From: Pseudoxanthomonas winnipegensis
GTDB taxonomy: Bacteria > Pseudomonadota > Gammaproteobacteria > Xanthomonadales > Xanthomonadaceae
Length of the DNA stretch: 64,000 nt
NCBI RefSeq assembly: GCF_004283755.1
Contig: NZ_SHMH01000002.1
Location: 496,001-560,000 of the forward strand
Direction: 5' to 3'
This document shows, piece by piece, positions 50,969-58,858 of the stretch. Below the pieces are notes generated by a model, which saw only the letters and a list, made by a program, of their open reading frames with translations, was not told where the DNA came from and did not search any database. Every line of letters begins with the position of its first letter. Position 1 is the first letter of the stretch. The position numbers and the translations under genes were made by a program.

Positions 50969-51691
50969 CTACGCCGTTACATCGGTTCGGTTCGCTTCCT
51001 CTAGCAGCTGTTCGTAGCTCTGCACGCGGGTTCGCAGTCTGATGATGTGCCAGGACATCACGTAGGCGAGTAGCAGGAGGAAGGCGAGGCAGCCCTGGAT
51101 GAGGGTGACGTCGGCCAGGACGGTCCAGTCGCCCCAGTGCCAGCCTTTGAGCTGCAGGTAGAGGGCGAGGAGCAGTGGTAGGACGCCCAGCCGCTCCATC
51201 CCGCCGGTGAACAGGCCCAGGCGTTCGTGCATGTTCGATCCGCGGTTGCGGATGAAGGCTTCGCGCTGCAGGCGCTGCTCGCGGGGGAAGGCGCGTAGCG
51301 CCTGGACGATGTCTTGGTAGTGGTGGAATTCGTGCTCCATCTCCGCCGCATGCTGGGGGTAGGGATGGCGGAAGCTCGGCCACTCGCGTCTGATCTGCAG
51401 CACCAGCGTGACAAGAAGGCCGCCAATCTCCAGGGCGAGGCCCGTGGCGGCGAAAGCCAAGCCGGTCCGCCCTTCCAGGATCGAACCGAGCAGCATGCCG
51501 ACCCCGGCTCCGAGCAGTGCAACGACGAAGCTCCAGCGTTCAAGCCGGCCTGCGCGATTCGGGTCCGTGTCCTGGGTGTAGCGCGCCATCGCTTCGGCGA
51601 GCGAAGGAAAGGTCAAGTCCTTCACTAAAGCGGGCTGATGTTGCTTCGCGCTGACGGGCGTTTGCTGCGTGAGGTCCGGTGAGCCTTCCAT
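50969..51691 (-). CDS. Hypothetical membrane protein, about four helices
   Basis: 240 residues. Hydrophobic helices at about residues 52-70, 75-95, 165-185 and 195-215 (LLGAGVGMLLGSILEG, AATGLALEIGGLLVTLVLQI, LLLALYLQLKGW, GCLAFLLLLAYVMSW). A charged loop with HAAEMEHEFHHYQDIVQALRAFPREQRLQREAFIRNRG lies between the two pairs, and the tail is coiled-coil-like (RTRVQSYEQLLEEANR). No known domain. GC composition is host-like again, so the A+T-rich island ends just before it. Confidence 0.6.
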   Translation of the reverse strand: MEGSPDLTQQTPVSAKQHQPALVKDLTFPSLAEAMARYTQDTDPNRAGRLERWSFVVALLGAGVGMLLGSILEGRTGLAFAATGLALEIGGLLVTLVLQIRREWPSFRHPYPQHAAEMEHEFHHYQDIVQALRAFPREQRLQREAFIRNRGSNMHERLGLFTGGMERLGVLPLLLALYLQLKGWHWGDWTVLADVTLIQGCLAFLLLLAYVMSWHIIRLRTRVQSYEQLLEEANRTDVTA

Positions 51692-52048
51692 GCGTCGTGT
51701 GCCTCTTCCTGGGTGAGATGCGCGCGCCTTCTACTCTGTCGAATGAGCCGCGACGACACAACCGCATTCGCACGGACGGCACGTGTTGACAGGTAAATCT
51801 CGCAGGAGCAATCTCGCGATTAAGGAGCGTCGAAACTCCTCGTGCAGCGGTACCCACCTCCGTCAAACCGGTGGGTTTTTTGTGCCTGCATTCTTTGCAG
51901 GTGCAGCCGACGCGATGCCTGCGTCGGGAGGGCGGCTAATACAACACCCGCAAGGGGAATACGCCCGCCGACTGTGTGCGGTTTCGAACCTCCCGACTTC
52001 CCGTCCGCTACCCGCGGGCGGGCACTTCATGGTGACAAGGAGGCGACG
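51692..52048. other. Intergenic region with a possible small-RNA gene
   Basis: 357 bases. It contains TTGACA at 51786-51791, two GGA-containing stem-loop candidates (AGGAGC, AAGGAGCG with GGAG..CTCC at 51824-51839), and the terminator at 51852-51881. The latter half (51882-52048) is the leader of the next gene, with AGGAGG before its start. No protein gene seen. Confidence 0.5.
51852..51881 (+). terminator. Intrinsic terminator, no protein gene upstream
   Basis: ACCCACC (51852-51858), an 11-base loop, GGTGGGT (51870-51876) and a T run to 51881. A good rho-independent terminator on the plus strand. The nearest upstream gene is on the opposite strand, so it probably ends a short non-coding transcript or a leader. 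Confidence 0.7.
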
Positions 52049-52768
52049 ATGAACGAGCGCGCGTTCGGCGGGCACGGTGAGATGAGTTATCTGCTGCCCG
52101 AGGACAGCCAGCAGCGGCTGCGGCAGCTGAGGGAGCACTTGGAGTTCCTGGCGGGGCTGGTGCAGCAGCGGACTGCTGACGCGTCCGCTGCATGCCCGCC
52201 CGAGGTGCTCCTGAGCGAATGGAGATACTCCTTGGGTTTGGTCATCGAGCAACTCGCCCAAGTGCTCGACGCGGCGAAAGGGCCTGCACGTTACGCGCCG
52301 GCACACGCGTCCCCGGGTGAAGTAACGCATGAGGGTGCGCAGCCCTCACCGTCTGCATGCGCCGGCACACCGCACCCCAAGACTTACGACTTCAACGCCT
52401 CGCCGCGCATGTTGTTCGGCGTCACGCTCGATCAGGTCGATGCGCTCAACCTGCTGCTCGACACCATCCGGGCCTACGCCGATGCGGTCTCCGCCGAGGA
52501 CATGGCCGACTTCGCCGAGGGCACGCTGTCCCGGTTGGGGCATTCGATCTTCGACCGCGCCGGCGAGGCGCTGGCGCTGCTGGGCGAGATCCAGGACCAG
52601 CCGCTGCCCGATGAGCCGCATGTGCCGCCGTCCTCCGTCGGCGAGCCCCGGGCCACGTATCGCGTGTCGGGCGTCGCCTGCGGCGCTGACGCCATGCGGC
52701 CTTTGCCGGAGCTGCCAAGCCCTGCGTCGGCCGCCGACCCCTGGTCCACAGGCGTCTTGCTGCACTGA
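52049..52768 (+). CDS. XAC0095-like protein, 239 residues
   Basis: From ATG 52049, with AGGAGG seven bases upstream. The first 50 residues (SYLLPEDSQQRLRQLREHLEFLAGLVQ) resemble the short Xanthomonadaceae family named after XAC0095. A second helical segment (MLFGVTLDQVDALNLLLDTIRAYADAVS, with LGHSIFDRAGEALALLGEI) begins at about residue 120 after a Pro/Ala/Ser linker and may be a related fold. No signal peptide. Function is unknown; the lineage restriction supports the taxonomic call. Confidence 0.7.
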   Translation: MNERAFGGHGEMSYLLPEDSQQRLRQLREHLEFLAGLVQQRTADASAACPPEVLLSEWRYSLGLVIEQLAQVLDAAKGPARYAPAHASPGEVTHEGAQPSPSACAGTPHPKTYDFNASPRMLFGVTLDQVDALNLLLDTIRAYADAVSAEDMADFAEGTLSRLGHSIFDRAGEALALLGEIQDQPLPDEPHVPPSSVGEPRATYRVSGVACGADAMRPLPELPSPASAADPWSTGVLLH

Positions 52769-53067
52769 ATGCGGCGGCGGGCCAGGGTGGGGGCGCCGGG
52801 GCGCCGCGCCGCAGCGGTCCTGGGGCGCTTGACCTGGCGGACGCCCTCAGGCGTTTCCGCGCCCGCGCTCGGCGACTGGGTGCGCCGGAAGGCACCAGGC
52901 CTACGTGTCCACGCTGGCGTCTCTCTGACGGGCGTGCGCCTGCGCGAATCTATTCACGGCGGTCGCTTGGCGGCCAGGCGAATCGGGCGTAACGGTTTGA
53001 GGCGCAAGGCTTTTCGGCAGCCTTGGCGGTCGATTATCTATTCAAATATCTATTCAAACCGACGGCT
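52769..53067. other. Spacer, no gene seen
   Basis: 299 bases, GC-rich at first, then A+T-rich at 53033-53060 with the repeated TCTATTCAAA. A hairpin GACGGC-TTCA-GCCGTC (53061-53076) overlaps the end of the EAL gene and may help terminate it. Confidence 0.5.
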
Positions 53068-53862
53068 TCAGCCGTCCAGGCACTTGGCCCATAGCGCCGG
53101 GTCCACCTCGCCCAGCTGTTCGAGCAGCGGGCGGCCGAACAGGTAGCCCTGGAACAGGGCGATGCCCAGGCCGTGCAGGTATCGGAATTCCTCCACGGTC
53201 TCCACGCCTTCGGCCAGCGGCTGGCAGCCCAGTGCGTTGGCGATGCTCACGACGCCGCGCGCGATGGCCTGGCGCGCGGGGTCGCGGTCGACGTCGCGGA
53301 TCAGGGCCATGTCCAGCTTGATCAGGTCGGGCTGGAAGTTGGCCAGCAGCTTCAGGCCGGCGTAGCCGGCGCCGAAGTCGTCCATCGCGGTGAGGAAGCC
53401 GCGCTCGCGGTAGTCGCGGAAGATGCGGGTCAGGTGCGCCTCGTCGCGCACCTGTTCGGACTCGGCGGTCTCGAAGATCAGCCGCTCGGTCGGGAAGCCG
53501 TAGCGCCGCGCGGCCTGCAGCGTCAGCTGGATGCAGGTGGCCGGCTCGTACACGGCGTTGGGCAGGAAGTTGATCGACAGATAGCCCTGCAGGCCCAGGC
53601 GCGCGGCGGTCTCGATCGCCTTGACCCGGCAGGTCTGGTCGAAGCGGTACAGCTGCTCGGGCGTGACGCGCGCCAGCACCTCGAGGGCGCCGCCGCCCTC
53701 GGCGGTGCGCACCAGCGCCTCGTAGCCGTAGATGGAACGCGTGCGCGCATCGACGATGGGCTGGAAGGCCATCCGGATCTGGAAATCCAGTGGCTGGCCG
53801 GTGCCGCAATTGGCGCACGGCGCTGCGTTGCCTTTCGGGTTGGAGGGGCGCGCCGGTTCCAT
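53068..53862 (-). CDS. EAL-domain cyclic-di-GMP phosphodiesterase
   Basis: 264 residues from ATG 53862. After a 30-residue N-terminus with CANCGTG, the EAL domain has YGYEALVR (EAL), INFLP (Asn ligand), FETAESE (Glu), TAMDDFGAGYAGL (DDFGxG), IKLDMALIRDV (Lys), PLAEGVET and FQGYLFGRP. All residues needed for metal binding and hydrolysis of c-di-GMP appear present. No sensory or membrane domain is attached. It is divergent from an SDR gene with 320 bases between. An earlier in-frame start would add an Arg-rich, non-homologous stretch and was rejected. Confidence 0.88.
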   Translation of the reverse strand: MEPARPSNPKGNAAPCANCGTGQPLDFQIRMAFQPIVDARTRSIYGYEALVRTAEGGGALEVLARVTPEQLYRFDQTCRVKAIETAARLGLQGYLSINFLPNAVYEPATCIQLTLQAARRYGFPTERLIFETAESEQVRDEAHLTRIFRDYRERGFLTAMDDFGAGYAGLKLLANFQPDLIKLDMALIRDVDRDPARQAIARGVVSIANALGCQPLAEGVETVEEFRYLHGLGIALFQGYLFGRPLLEQLGEVDPALWAKCLDG

Positions 53863-54182
53863 GCGATGTGTGCCTTCGGCAGCGACAAGTGACGAGCAGG
53901 ATACGCCGGCCGCGTGCGGAAAACGGTGCGTTGCGACTTTCGTTGCGCCGCCGTTGCGCAAGGGCCGCGTGCCCGTTCTCGGGAGGGCGCGCGATGCGGC
54001 GCCGCGCCGGCGCGAAGGCGCGCCTCGCATCACGCGAGCGCGCCGCGCTTATCCCGCAGACGGGATGCTTTCTCCCCCGATTGCCGGCTTATCCGGGCCG
54101 TCCCCGCGCCCCATTCTTTTGGCCGCACGCCGCCTGCGTTTGGCAGGGCGCGCGTTTTCCCCCTTCTTCAGGAAGCATCAAG
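53863..54182. other. Divergent promoter spacer, nothing recognised
   Basis: 320 bases between the divergent EAL and SDR genes. Contains GC-rich text with CGCGCCGC repeats and no clear operator or promoter hexamers that I would defend. Confidence 0.5.
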
Positions 54183-54929
54183 ATGAGCAAGCTCGCAGGA
54201 AAAGTCGCCCTGGTCACCGGGGCCTCCAAGGGCATCGGCGCGGCGATCGCCTCGGCGCTGGGCGCCGCCGGCGCGTCGGTGGTGGTCAATTACGCGTCTA
54301 GCCGCAGTGGCGCCGATGCGGTGGTGGCGCGCATTACGCAGGCCGGCGGCCAGGCGGTGGCGGTGCAGGGCGATGTGGCCGATGCGCAGCAGGCCAAGGC
54401 GCTGGTGGCCGCGGCCGTCGAGCGCTTCGGTCGGCTCGATGTGGTGGTCAACAATTCGGGCGTGTATGAGGCGGCGCCGCTGGAGGACGTCACGCCGGCG
54501 CACTTCCATCGTCATTTCGACATCAATGTGCTGGGTCTGCTGCAGGTGACGCAGGCGGCGTTGCCGCATCTGGGGCAGGGCGCCAGTGTCATCAACATCG
54601 GTTCGACGGTCAGTGCGATGGAGCCGCCGGGTCTGGTGGTCTACACCGCGACCAAGGGCGCGGTGGATGCGATCACCGGCGTGCTCTCGCGCGAGCTGGG
54701 CCCGCGCGGGATCCGCGTCAACAGCATCAATCCGGGCATGGTCGATACCGAGGGCGCGCAGACCGCGGGCTTCATCGGCTCGCCGATGCAGACGCAGATC
54801 GTGGCGCAGACGCCGCTGGGCCGCGTTGGTGCGCCTGATGACATCGCCGATGTCGCGGTGTTCCTGGCCTCGGACGCGGCGCGCTGGCTGACCGGCGAGC
54901 GCATCAAGGCGGGCGGCGGGCTGCGCTAA
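54183..54929 (+). CDS. Short-chain dehydrogenase/reductase, paralog of the 40.5 kb gene
   Basis: 248 residues. Cofactor motif LVTGASKGIGAAIAS, LDVVVNNSGVY, catalytic Ser in VINIGSTVS and VYTATKGAVDA (YxxxK). It aligns along its whole length with the SDR at 40501-41247: both share VVVNYAS/T, AVAVQ-DV, GRLDV-VNNSGVY and DAITGVLSRELGPRGIRVN. ATG 54183 was chosen from the family N-terminus (MSKLAGKVALVTG). Substrate unknown; no partner gene adjacent. Confidence 0.9.
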   Translation: MSKLAGKVALVTGASKGIGAAIASALGAAGASVVVNYASSRSGADAVVARITQAGGQAVAVQGDVADAQQAKALVAAAVERFGRLDVVVNNSGVYEAAPLEDVTPAHFHRHFDINVLGLLQVTQAALPHLGQGASVINIGSTVSAMEPPGLVVYTATKGAVDAITGVLSRELGPRGIRVNSINPGMVDTEGAQTAGFIGSPMQTQIVAQTPLGRVGAPDDIADVAVFLASDAARWLTGERIKAGGGLR

Positions 54930-54983
54930 AGCTGTCTAGCTTGGTGGGAGCAACTGTCTCTCAGTTCAAGCCGCGGCCTTTTT

Positions 54984-55057
54984 GTAGAGCGGAGCTTGCT
55001 CCGCTGCTCTTCGTTCGGTTCGTGGGGGAGGCTCCAGCGGAGCGAGCTCCGCTCTAC
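54984..55057. repeat. Inverted repeat GTAGAGCGGAGCT ... AGCTCCGCTCTAC
   Basis: The arms at 54984-54996 and 55045-55057 are perfect 13-base complements separated by 48 bases; each arm is itself followed by a smaller GGAGC/GCTCC palindrome. GTAGAGCGGAGC-type units are known as dispersed extragenic palindromes in Xanthomonadaceae and pseudomonads. Confidence 0.75.
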
Positions 55058-55059
55058 AG

Positions 55060-55126
55060 GTGGGAGCCGCCATGGCGGCGAGGGGCTTTACCGCTAAAGC
55101 CTCATCGCCGCCATGGCGGCTCCCAC
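55060..55126. repeat. Near-perfect 67-base hairpin GTGGGAGCCGCCATGGCGGCGA ...
   Basis: The 22-base arms (55060-55081 and 55105-55126) are exact complements, and the loop contains a second stem GGCTTTA/TAAAGCC (55084-55090, 55095-55101). Each arm also includes the inner palindrome GCCGCCATGGCGGC. It belongs to the GTGGGAGCC extragenic-repeat type. Confidence 0.85.
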
Positions 55127-55203
55127 GGGGGTTTGGTGGCTTGCGGCTGTGGTGCTGCTCGATGTCGGCGCAAAGCAAAGGCAACAGCAACAGCAACAGC
55201 CAA

Positions 55204-55250
55204 CCCATCCCCAGCCCTCCCCTTCGCCTTCGGCGAAAGGGAGGGGGCGG
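55204..55250. repeat. Dispersed GC palindrome, copy 8
   Basis: The half-unit CCATCCCCAGC then CCTCCCCTTCGCC, loop, GGCGAAAGGGAGGGGG, directly after a CAACAG-like tract. Same inner stem as copy 1. Confidence 0.75.
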
Positions 55251-55304
55251 GATGCTGCTCCGTCAGGTCCTCCAGTGAACCGGCCTGCGCTTGCTTTGCC
55301 GAGC

Positions 55305-55354
55305 GCCCCTCCCCTTTGCGCGTAGCGCAAGGGGGAGGCTGGGAGGGGGTTGCT
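55305..55354. repeat. Dispersed GC palindrome, copy 9
   Basis: CCCCTCCCCTTTGCGC, loop GTA, GCGCAAGGGGGAGG, followed by CTGGGAGGGGGTTGCTCTTGCTGTTGC. The trailing TTGCTGTTGC is the complement of the CAACAG motif, so repeat and microsatellite recur together. Confidence 0.75.
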
Positions 55355-55408
55355 CTTGCTGTTGCTTGTTCGCTTTTGGCGCAGAGCAACAGCAGCGGCA
55401 ACGGCTAG

Positions 55409-55477
55409 CCCCTCCCTCTCAGTCGCTAGTTGGCGACTTCGGGCTCCCCTTCGCCTTCGGCGAATGGGAGGGGGCAG
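55409..55477. repeat. Dispersed GC palindrome, copy 10 (with insert)
   Basis: CCCCTCCCTCTCAGTCGCTAG-TTGGCGACTTC then CTCCCCTTCGCC, loop, GGCGAATGGGAGGGGG. An extra inverted repeat (GTCGC..GCGAC) sits between the half-unit and the hairpin. Confidence 0.65.
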
Positions 55478-55548
55478 AGCGCTGTTTCGTTACTTCCTTT
55501 AGCGATCTGCTGACGGGGGGCGTGGCGCTGGCGTTTCGGTCGTGCCGG

Positions 55549-57303
55549 TCAGGCGACCTGGCGCAGGCGGTCGATGTCGCGGGGGAGCAGGGGGCGGGAG
55601 AAGATGAAGCCCTGCGCTTCGCGGCAGCGCAGGGTCTTGAGGGCCACGGCTTCTTCCTCGGTCTCCACGCCCTCTGCCACGGTGTGGAAACCCAGGTCGT
55701 GGGCCAGGCCGATGATCGAGCGCACCATCGCGCCCTTCTGGATCGCACTGGGGAAGCCCTGCACCAGACTGCGGTCGATCTTGATGGTGTTGATCGGCAG
55801 GGTGGTGAGGTAGGCGAAGTTGCTGTAGCCGGCGCCGAAGTCGTCAACGGCGATGCGCACGCCCATCTGGCTGATCTCGCTGAGCTGGCGCGAGACTTCG
55901 GGCGTGCGTTCGAGCCATTCGCCTTCGGTAATCTCGATTTCCAGATGGCTCGGGTCCAGCCCGGTGCGCTTGAGCTCGGTCAACAGGCGGTCGGGCAGGT
56001 CCCCGCGGCGGAAGTCGGCCGGCGAGACGTTCAGCGACAGCGTCAGCTCCATGCCGCGGGCGATCCAGGTGCGCATCTGTGACAGGGATTGCCTGATGAC
56101 CCAGTCGGTCACCTGCGGCATCAGCGCGGTCCGTTCGATCACCGGGACGAACTCACCGGGCGAGACTTCGCCCAGCTCGTCGTGCTTCCAGCGCAGCAGG
56201 GCCTCGACGCCGACCATCCTGCGGGTGGCCAGTTCCACGCGCGGCTGAAACACCAGATACAGCTGGTCGTTGGCGATGGCCGCCGGCAGGTCGGTGGCCA
56301 GGCGGTAGTCGCGGCGCAGCTGGAGGTCGCGCGTGGGTTCGTAGCGTACCCAGGGCTGGCGCTGGTCCAGGGCCTGGTGCATGGCCACGATCGCCCGGCG
56401 CAGCGCGTCCTGGGCGTTGGAGGCATCGAAGGCGGTGATGCCGCCATGGCACATGGGCAGCATCTCCAGGCCATCGACCAGCACCGAGCGCGTGGCCACC
56501 CGGCGGACGCGTTCCAGGATCGCCTCGCGCTCGTCGCTGGACAGCTCGCTGAGCACGAAGGCGAAGCGCGACACGCCCACGTGGTAGAGCGGGGCGATGT
56601 CGGACAGCAGCTTGGACAGGCGCTCGCCGATCTGGCGGATCAGCGACTCCACCGGCGCCATGCCGCGCGCCTGGCCCAGCAGATGCGCGGCGTGCACGTC
56701 GAAGACGTCCAGGATCATCAGCGTATGGCGATCGTAGGGCCTGATATCGGCCAGCGCGTCCAGGTCCAGGGCGAACTGCTGGCGGTTGGGCAGGCCGGTG
56801 ACCGGCTCGCGCCGGCCGACCGAGCGCAGCAGGCTGATCTGGTCGATGGTCAGCGCCGCCAGCGTCTCCAGCTGGTGGCGCTGCTGTTCGGTGAGTTTGC
56901 GCGGCTTGTGGTCGAGCACGCACAGTGCGCCGATGGCGTAGCCGGAGGAGGTGATGAGCGGGGCGCCGGCGTAGAAGCGCAGATGCGGCGCGTCCACCAC
57001 CAGGCAGTTGTCGGCAAAGCGCGGATCCTGGGTCATGTCCTCGACTTCCAGGACCTCCCGGCCGCGGATGGTGAAGTCGCAGACCGAGGCGCTGCGATCG
57101 GTGGAACTGACCGGGAAACCCTCGCGGGAGATGAAGTACTGGTGTTCCTCACCGACGATGGAGATCAGCGCCATGGGCATGTCGAAGATCTCGCAGACCA
57201 GCTGGGTCATCCGCTTGAGCTCGGGCAGGTCGACGATCTTGAGCAGATCCAGGCTGCGGATCAGCGCGAGACGTTCCTCTTCGGTTTTCAGCGACTGGAC
57301 CAT
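55549..57303 (-). CDS. GAF - degenerate GGDEF - EAL protein
   Basis: 584 residues. An N-terminal GAF domain (about 25-160) has CEIFDMPMALISIVGEEHQYF and APLITSSGYAIGALCVLDHKPRKLT. The GGDEF region (about 165-320) keeps GLPNRQQFALDL but has YHVGVSRFAFVL where the signature GG(D/E)EF should be, so it should not make c-di-GMP. The EAL domain (about 335-580) is intact: VGVEALLRWKH, SLNVSP, IEITEGEW, VDDFGAGYSNFAYL, IKIDRSLV, AEGVETEEE. It is expected to be a phosphodiesterase gated by the GAF and GGDEF parts. Confidence 0.9.
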   Translation of the reverse strand: MVQSLKTEEERLALIRSLDLLKIVDLPELKRMTQLVCEIFDMPMALISIVGEEHQYFISREGFPVSSTDRSASVCDFTIRGREVLEVEDMTQDPRFADNCLVVDAPHLRFYAGAPLITSSGYAIGALCVLDHKPRKLTEQQRHQLETLAALTIDQISLLRSVGRREPVTGLPNRQQFALDLDALADIRPYDRHTLMILDVFDVHAAHLLGQARGMAPVESLIRQIGERLSKLLSDIAPLYHVGVSRFAFVLSELSSDEREAILERVRRVATRSVLVDGLEMLPMCHGGITAFDASNAQDALRRAIVAMHQALDQRQPWVRYEPTRDLQLRRDYRLATDLPAAIANDQLYLVFQPRVELATRRMVGVEALLRWKHDELGEVSPGEFVPVIERTALMPQVTDWVIRQSLSQMRTWIARGMELTLSLNVSPADFRRGDLPDRLLTELKRTGLDPSHLEIEITEGEWLERTPEVSRQLSEISQMGVRIAVDDFGAGYSNFAYLTTLPINTIKIDRSLVQGFPSAIQKGAMVRSIIGLAHDLGFHTVAEGVETEEEAVALKTLRCREAQGFIFSRPLLPRDIDRLRQVA

Positions 57304-57623
57304 GGAATTTCACCGGGCAAGACCACGAGGAGCTCAGCAAGAAACATGCCATACGGGGAGGCGGCGATCGGTACGGACACGTGGCCTTCGCTTGCCAAAC
57401 TACGCGCCCGCGCGCGGCGGGGATGCGACCGTTCGGCGGCTTGTGCAGCCTGCCTCACCGCAGGCGCCGGGTTGGGCCTCAGAGGCGCGGGCGGTGGGTG
57501 TTCAGCGGATGGAGGTGCCGGCCCAGGCCGGCGGTCGATCCGATCGCATCGTCGGTTCAGGAATCGACGCAATTGGCGCGCCGCCCCGTTAAGCTAGTGC
57601 CTGTCCAACCGAAGAAGCCGCCG
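57304..57623. other. Divergent promoter spacer, nothing recognised
   Basis: 320 bases between the GGDEF-EAL gene and the GAF gene. GC-rich, no defensible operator or hairpin. Confidence 0.5.
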
Positions 57624-58442
57624 ATGCCGCATACCCCGCCGATGCCGCATCTGCCGTTGATCGTCGGCTTCGAGGTGCCTGGCCCCGCTGCGGCGGGGCA
57701 CGACGACGTGCTGGTGGCGCTGCTGGACGCCGCGCCCGGCGCCGACTGGCTGACCCAGCTGTCCAAGCACGCGGCCGATTTCAAGCTTCGGCACGGGCTC
57801 AAGGATGTGCGTTGCGTGGGCCGGCATCTGTGCCTGGTTGGGCCCAACCAGATCGTGCGCAGCGTGGTCTCGGCCGTGCGCGGCTTCGTCGATCATCTGA
57901 CCATCCAGGTGCTGGCGGCGCGGATCCGGCGCGAGCGGGGCACGCCGACCCAGGCGGGCCAAGCGCGGGAATGGATCGATGCGCAGGTGGCCGAGCAGGT
58001 CGAGGGCGTGCCGCAGATGCTGCGCGCCATCCACGACCTCACCGGCATGCGCTTTACCGCGCTGTCCCAGGTCGACCAGACCCACTGGAACGCGCTGGCC
58101 TTCTACGACCAGCTGGATTTCGGCATGGCGCCGGGGCAGAAGCTGGAGCTGGAAGTCACCATCTGCGGCGATGCGCTCAAGTCGCGCGAGGTCATCGTCT
58201 TCGGCGCGGCGGCCGATCATCCGGTGTATGCCTGCAGCCCGCTGCCGGCGCTGTATGGCTTCAAGAGCTATATCTCGGTGCCGATCCTGCTGGAGGACGA
58301 CACCGTCTTTGGCACCGTGTGCGCGCTGGACGCCGAGGCGCGCACCGTTACCCCGGACATGATCCAGCTGATCCGCGCCTACGCGCGCAGGATCGCCAGT
58401 CAGGTGCAGCCTGCGACGGACAGGCCGGTTCAGGCGGGTTGA
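57624..58442 (+). CDS. GAF-domain protein
   Basis: 272 residues. The N-terminal 110 residues have LPLIVGFEVPGPAAAGHDDVLVALLDAAPGADW. The C-terminal GAF domain (about 125-260) has MLRAIHDLTGMRFTALSQVDQTHWNALAFYDQLDFGM and SYISVPILLEDDTVFGTVCALDAEARTV. The GAF part resembles that of the divergent GGDEF-EAL protein (both have the VCALD/LCVLD block), so the two could sense the same signal. No output domain is attached. ATG 57624 is used with weak ribosome site support. Confidence 0.8.
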   Translation: MPHTPPMPHLPLIVGFEVPGPAAAGHDDVLVALLDAAPGADWLTQLSKHAADFKLRHGLKDVRCVGRHLCLVGPNQIVRSVVSAVRGFVDHLTIQVLAARIRRERGTPTQAGQAREWIDAQVAEQVEGVPQMLRAIHDLTGMRFTALSQVDQTHWNALAFYDQLDFGMAPGQKLELEVTICGDALKSREVIVFGAAADHPVYACSPLPALYGFKSYISVPILLEDDTVFGTVCALDAEARTVTPDMIQLIRAYARRIASQVQPATDRPVQAG

Positions 58443-58550
58443 AGGCGACGCAGCAAAACGCCGAGGCGCCGGCCCGTTGTAGCAGGGCCTGACGCTTCGG
58501 CGCTGGTGTGTCGCGATGCCGGGGCCGTTAGAGCCCCGGCCTTGAGGTGT

Positions 58551-58772
58551 TCAGCTTTCGCCGAAGCCGCGGCTGGATTGCGCGGCCGGCGTGGCCGGTT
58601 CCGGTTCCCAGCTGGCGGTGGCCGCGCCGATCAGCGGATCGCCGTGCGGCGGAGTGACATCAGCACGATCGTAGGCGGGGGCGGCCGCGGCATCGCGCGC
58701 CTGGCGGTCCTTCCACAGCTTGTAGGCGATGGCGCCGGCGGTGCCGAGGGCGACGAGGCGGAACAGTCCCAT
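58551..58772 (-). CDS. Small membrane-associated hypothetical protein, 73 residues
   Basis: MGLFRLVALGTAGAIAYKLWKDR begins with a short hydrophobic helix and a basic end, and the rest is Ala/Pro/Asp-rich and probably flexible. No motif. GGAGAAG in the spacer upstream supports translation. Codon use is host-like. Confidence 0.6.
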   Translation of the reverse strand: MGLFRLVALGTAGAIAYKLWKDRQARDAAAAPAYDRADVTPPHGDPLIGAATASWEPEPATPAAQSSRGFGES

Positions 58773-58858
58773 GTGCTTCTCCCGAGGATGGATGCGCCGA
58801 CCTTGGCACCGGCCGGGTCATCGACAGGTGACGGTGCGCTGTCATCGCGGCAAGCTGT

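Larger units (their letters stand above)
54930..55548. other. Repeat cluster between SDR and GGDEF-EAL genes
   Basis: A 619-base spacer made almost entirely of palindromes: two large inverted repeats and three copies of the dispersed GC hairpin (listed separately), plus a short GCAACAGCAACAGCAACAGC tract at about 55180-55200. No gene seen. Confidence 0.7.

Noticed and set aside
51810-51881. tRNA or tmRNA 3' end as an integration site
   Set aside because: The text before the terminator has a CGAA loop-like piece, but no acceptor stem, no T-loop consensus GGTTCGA and no CCA end.
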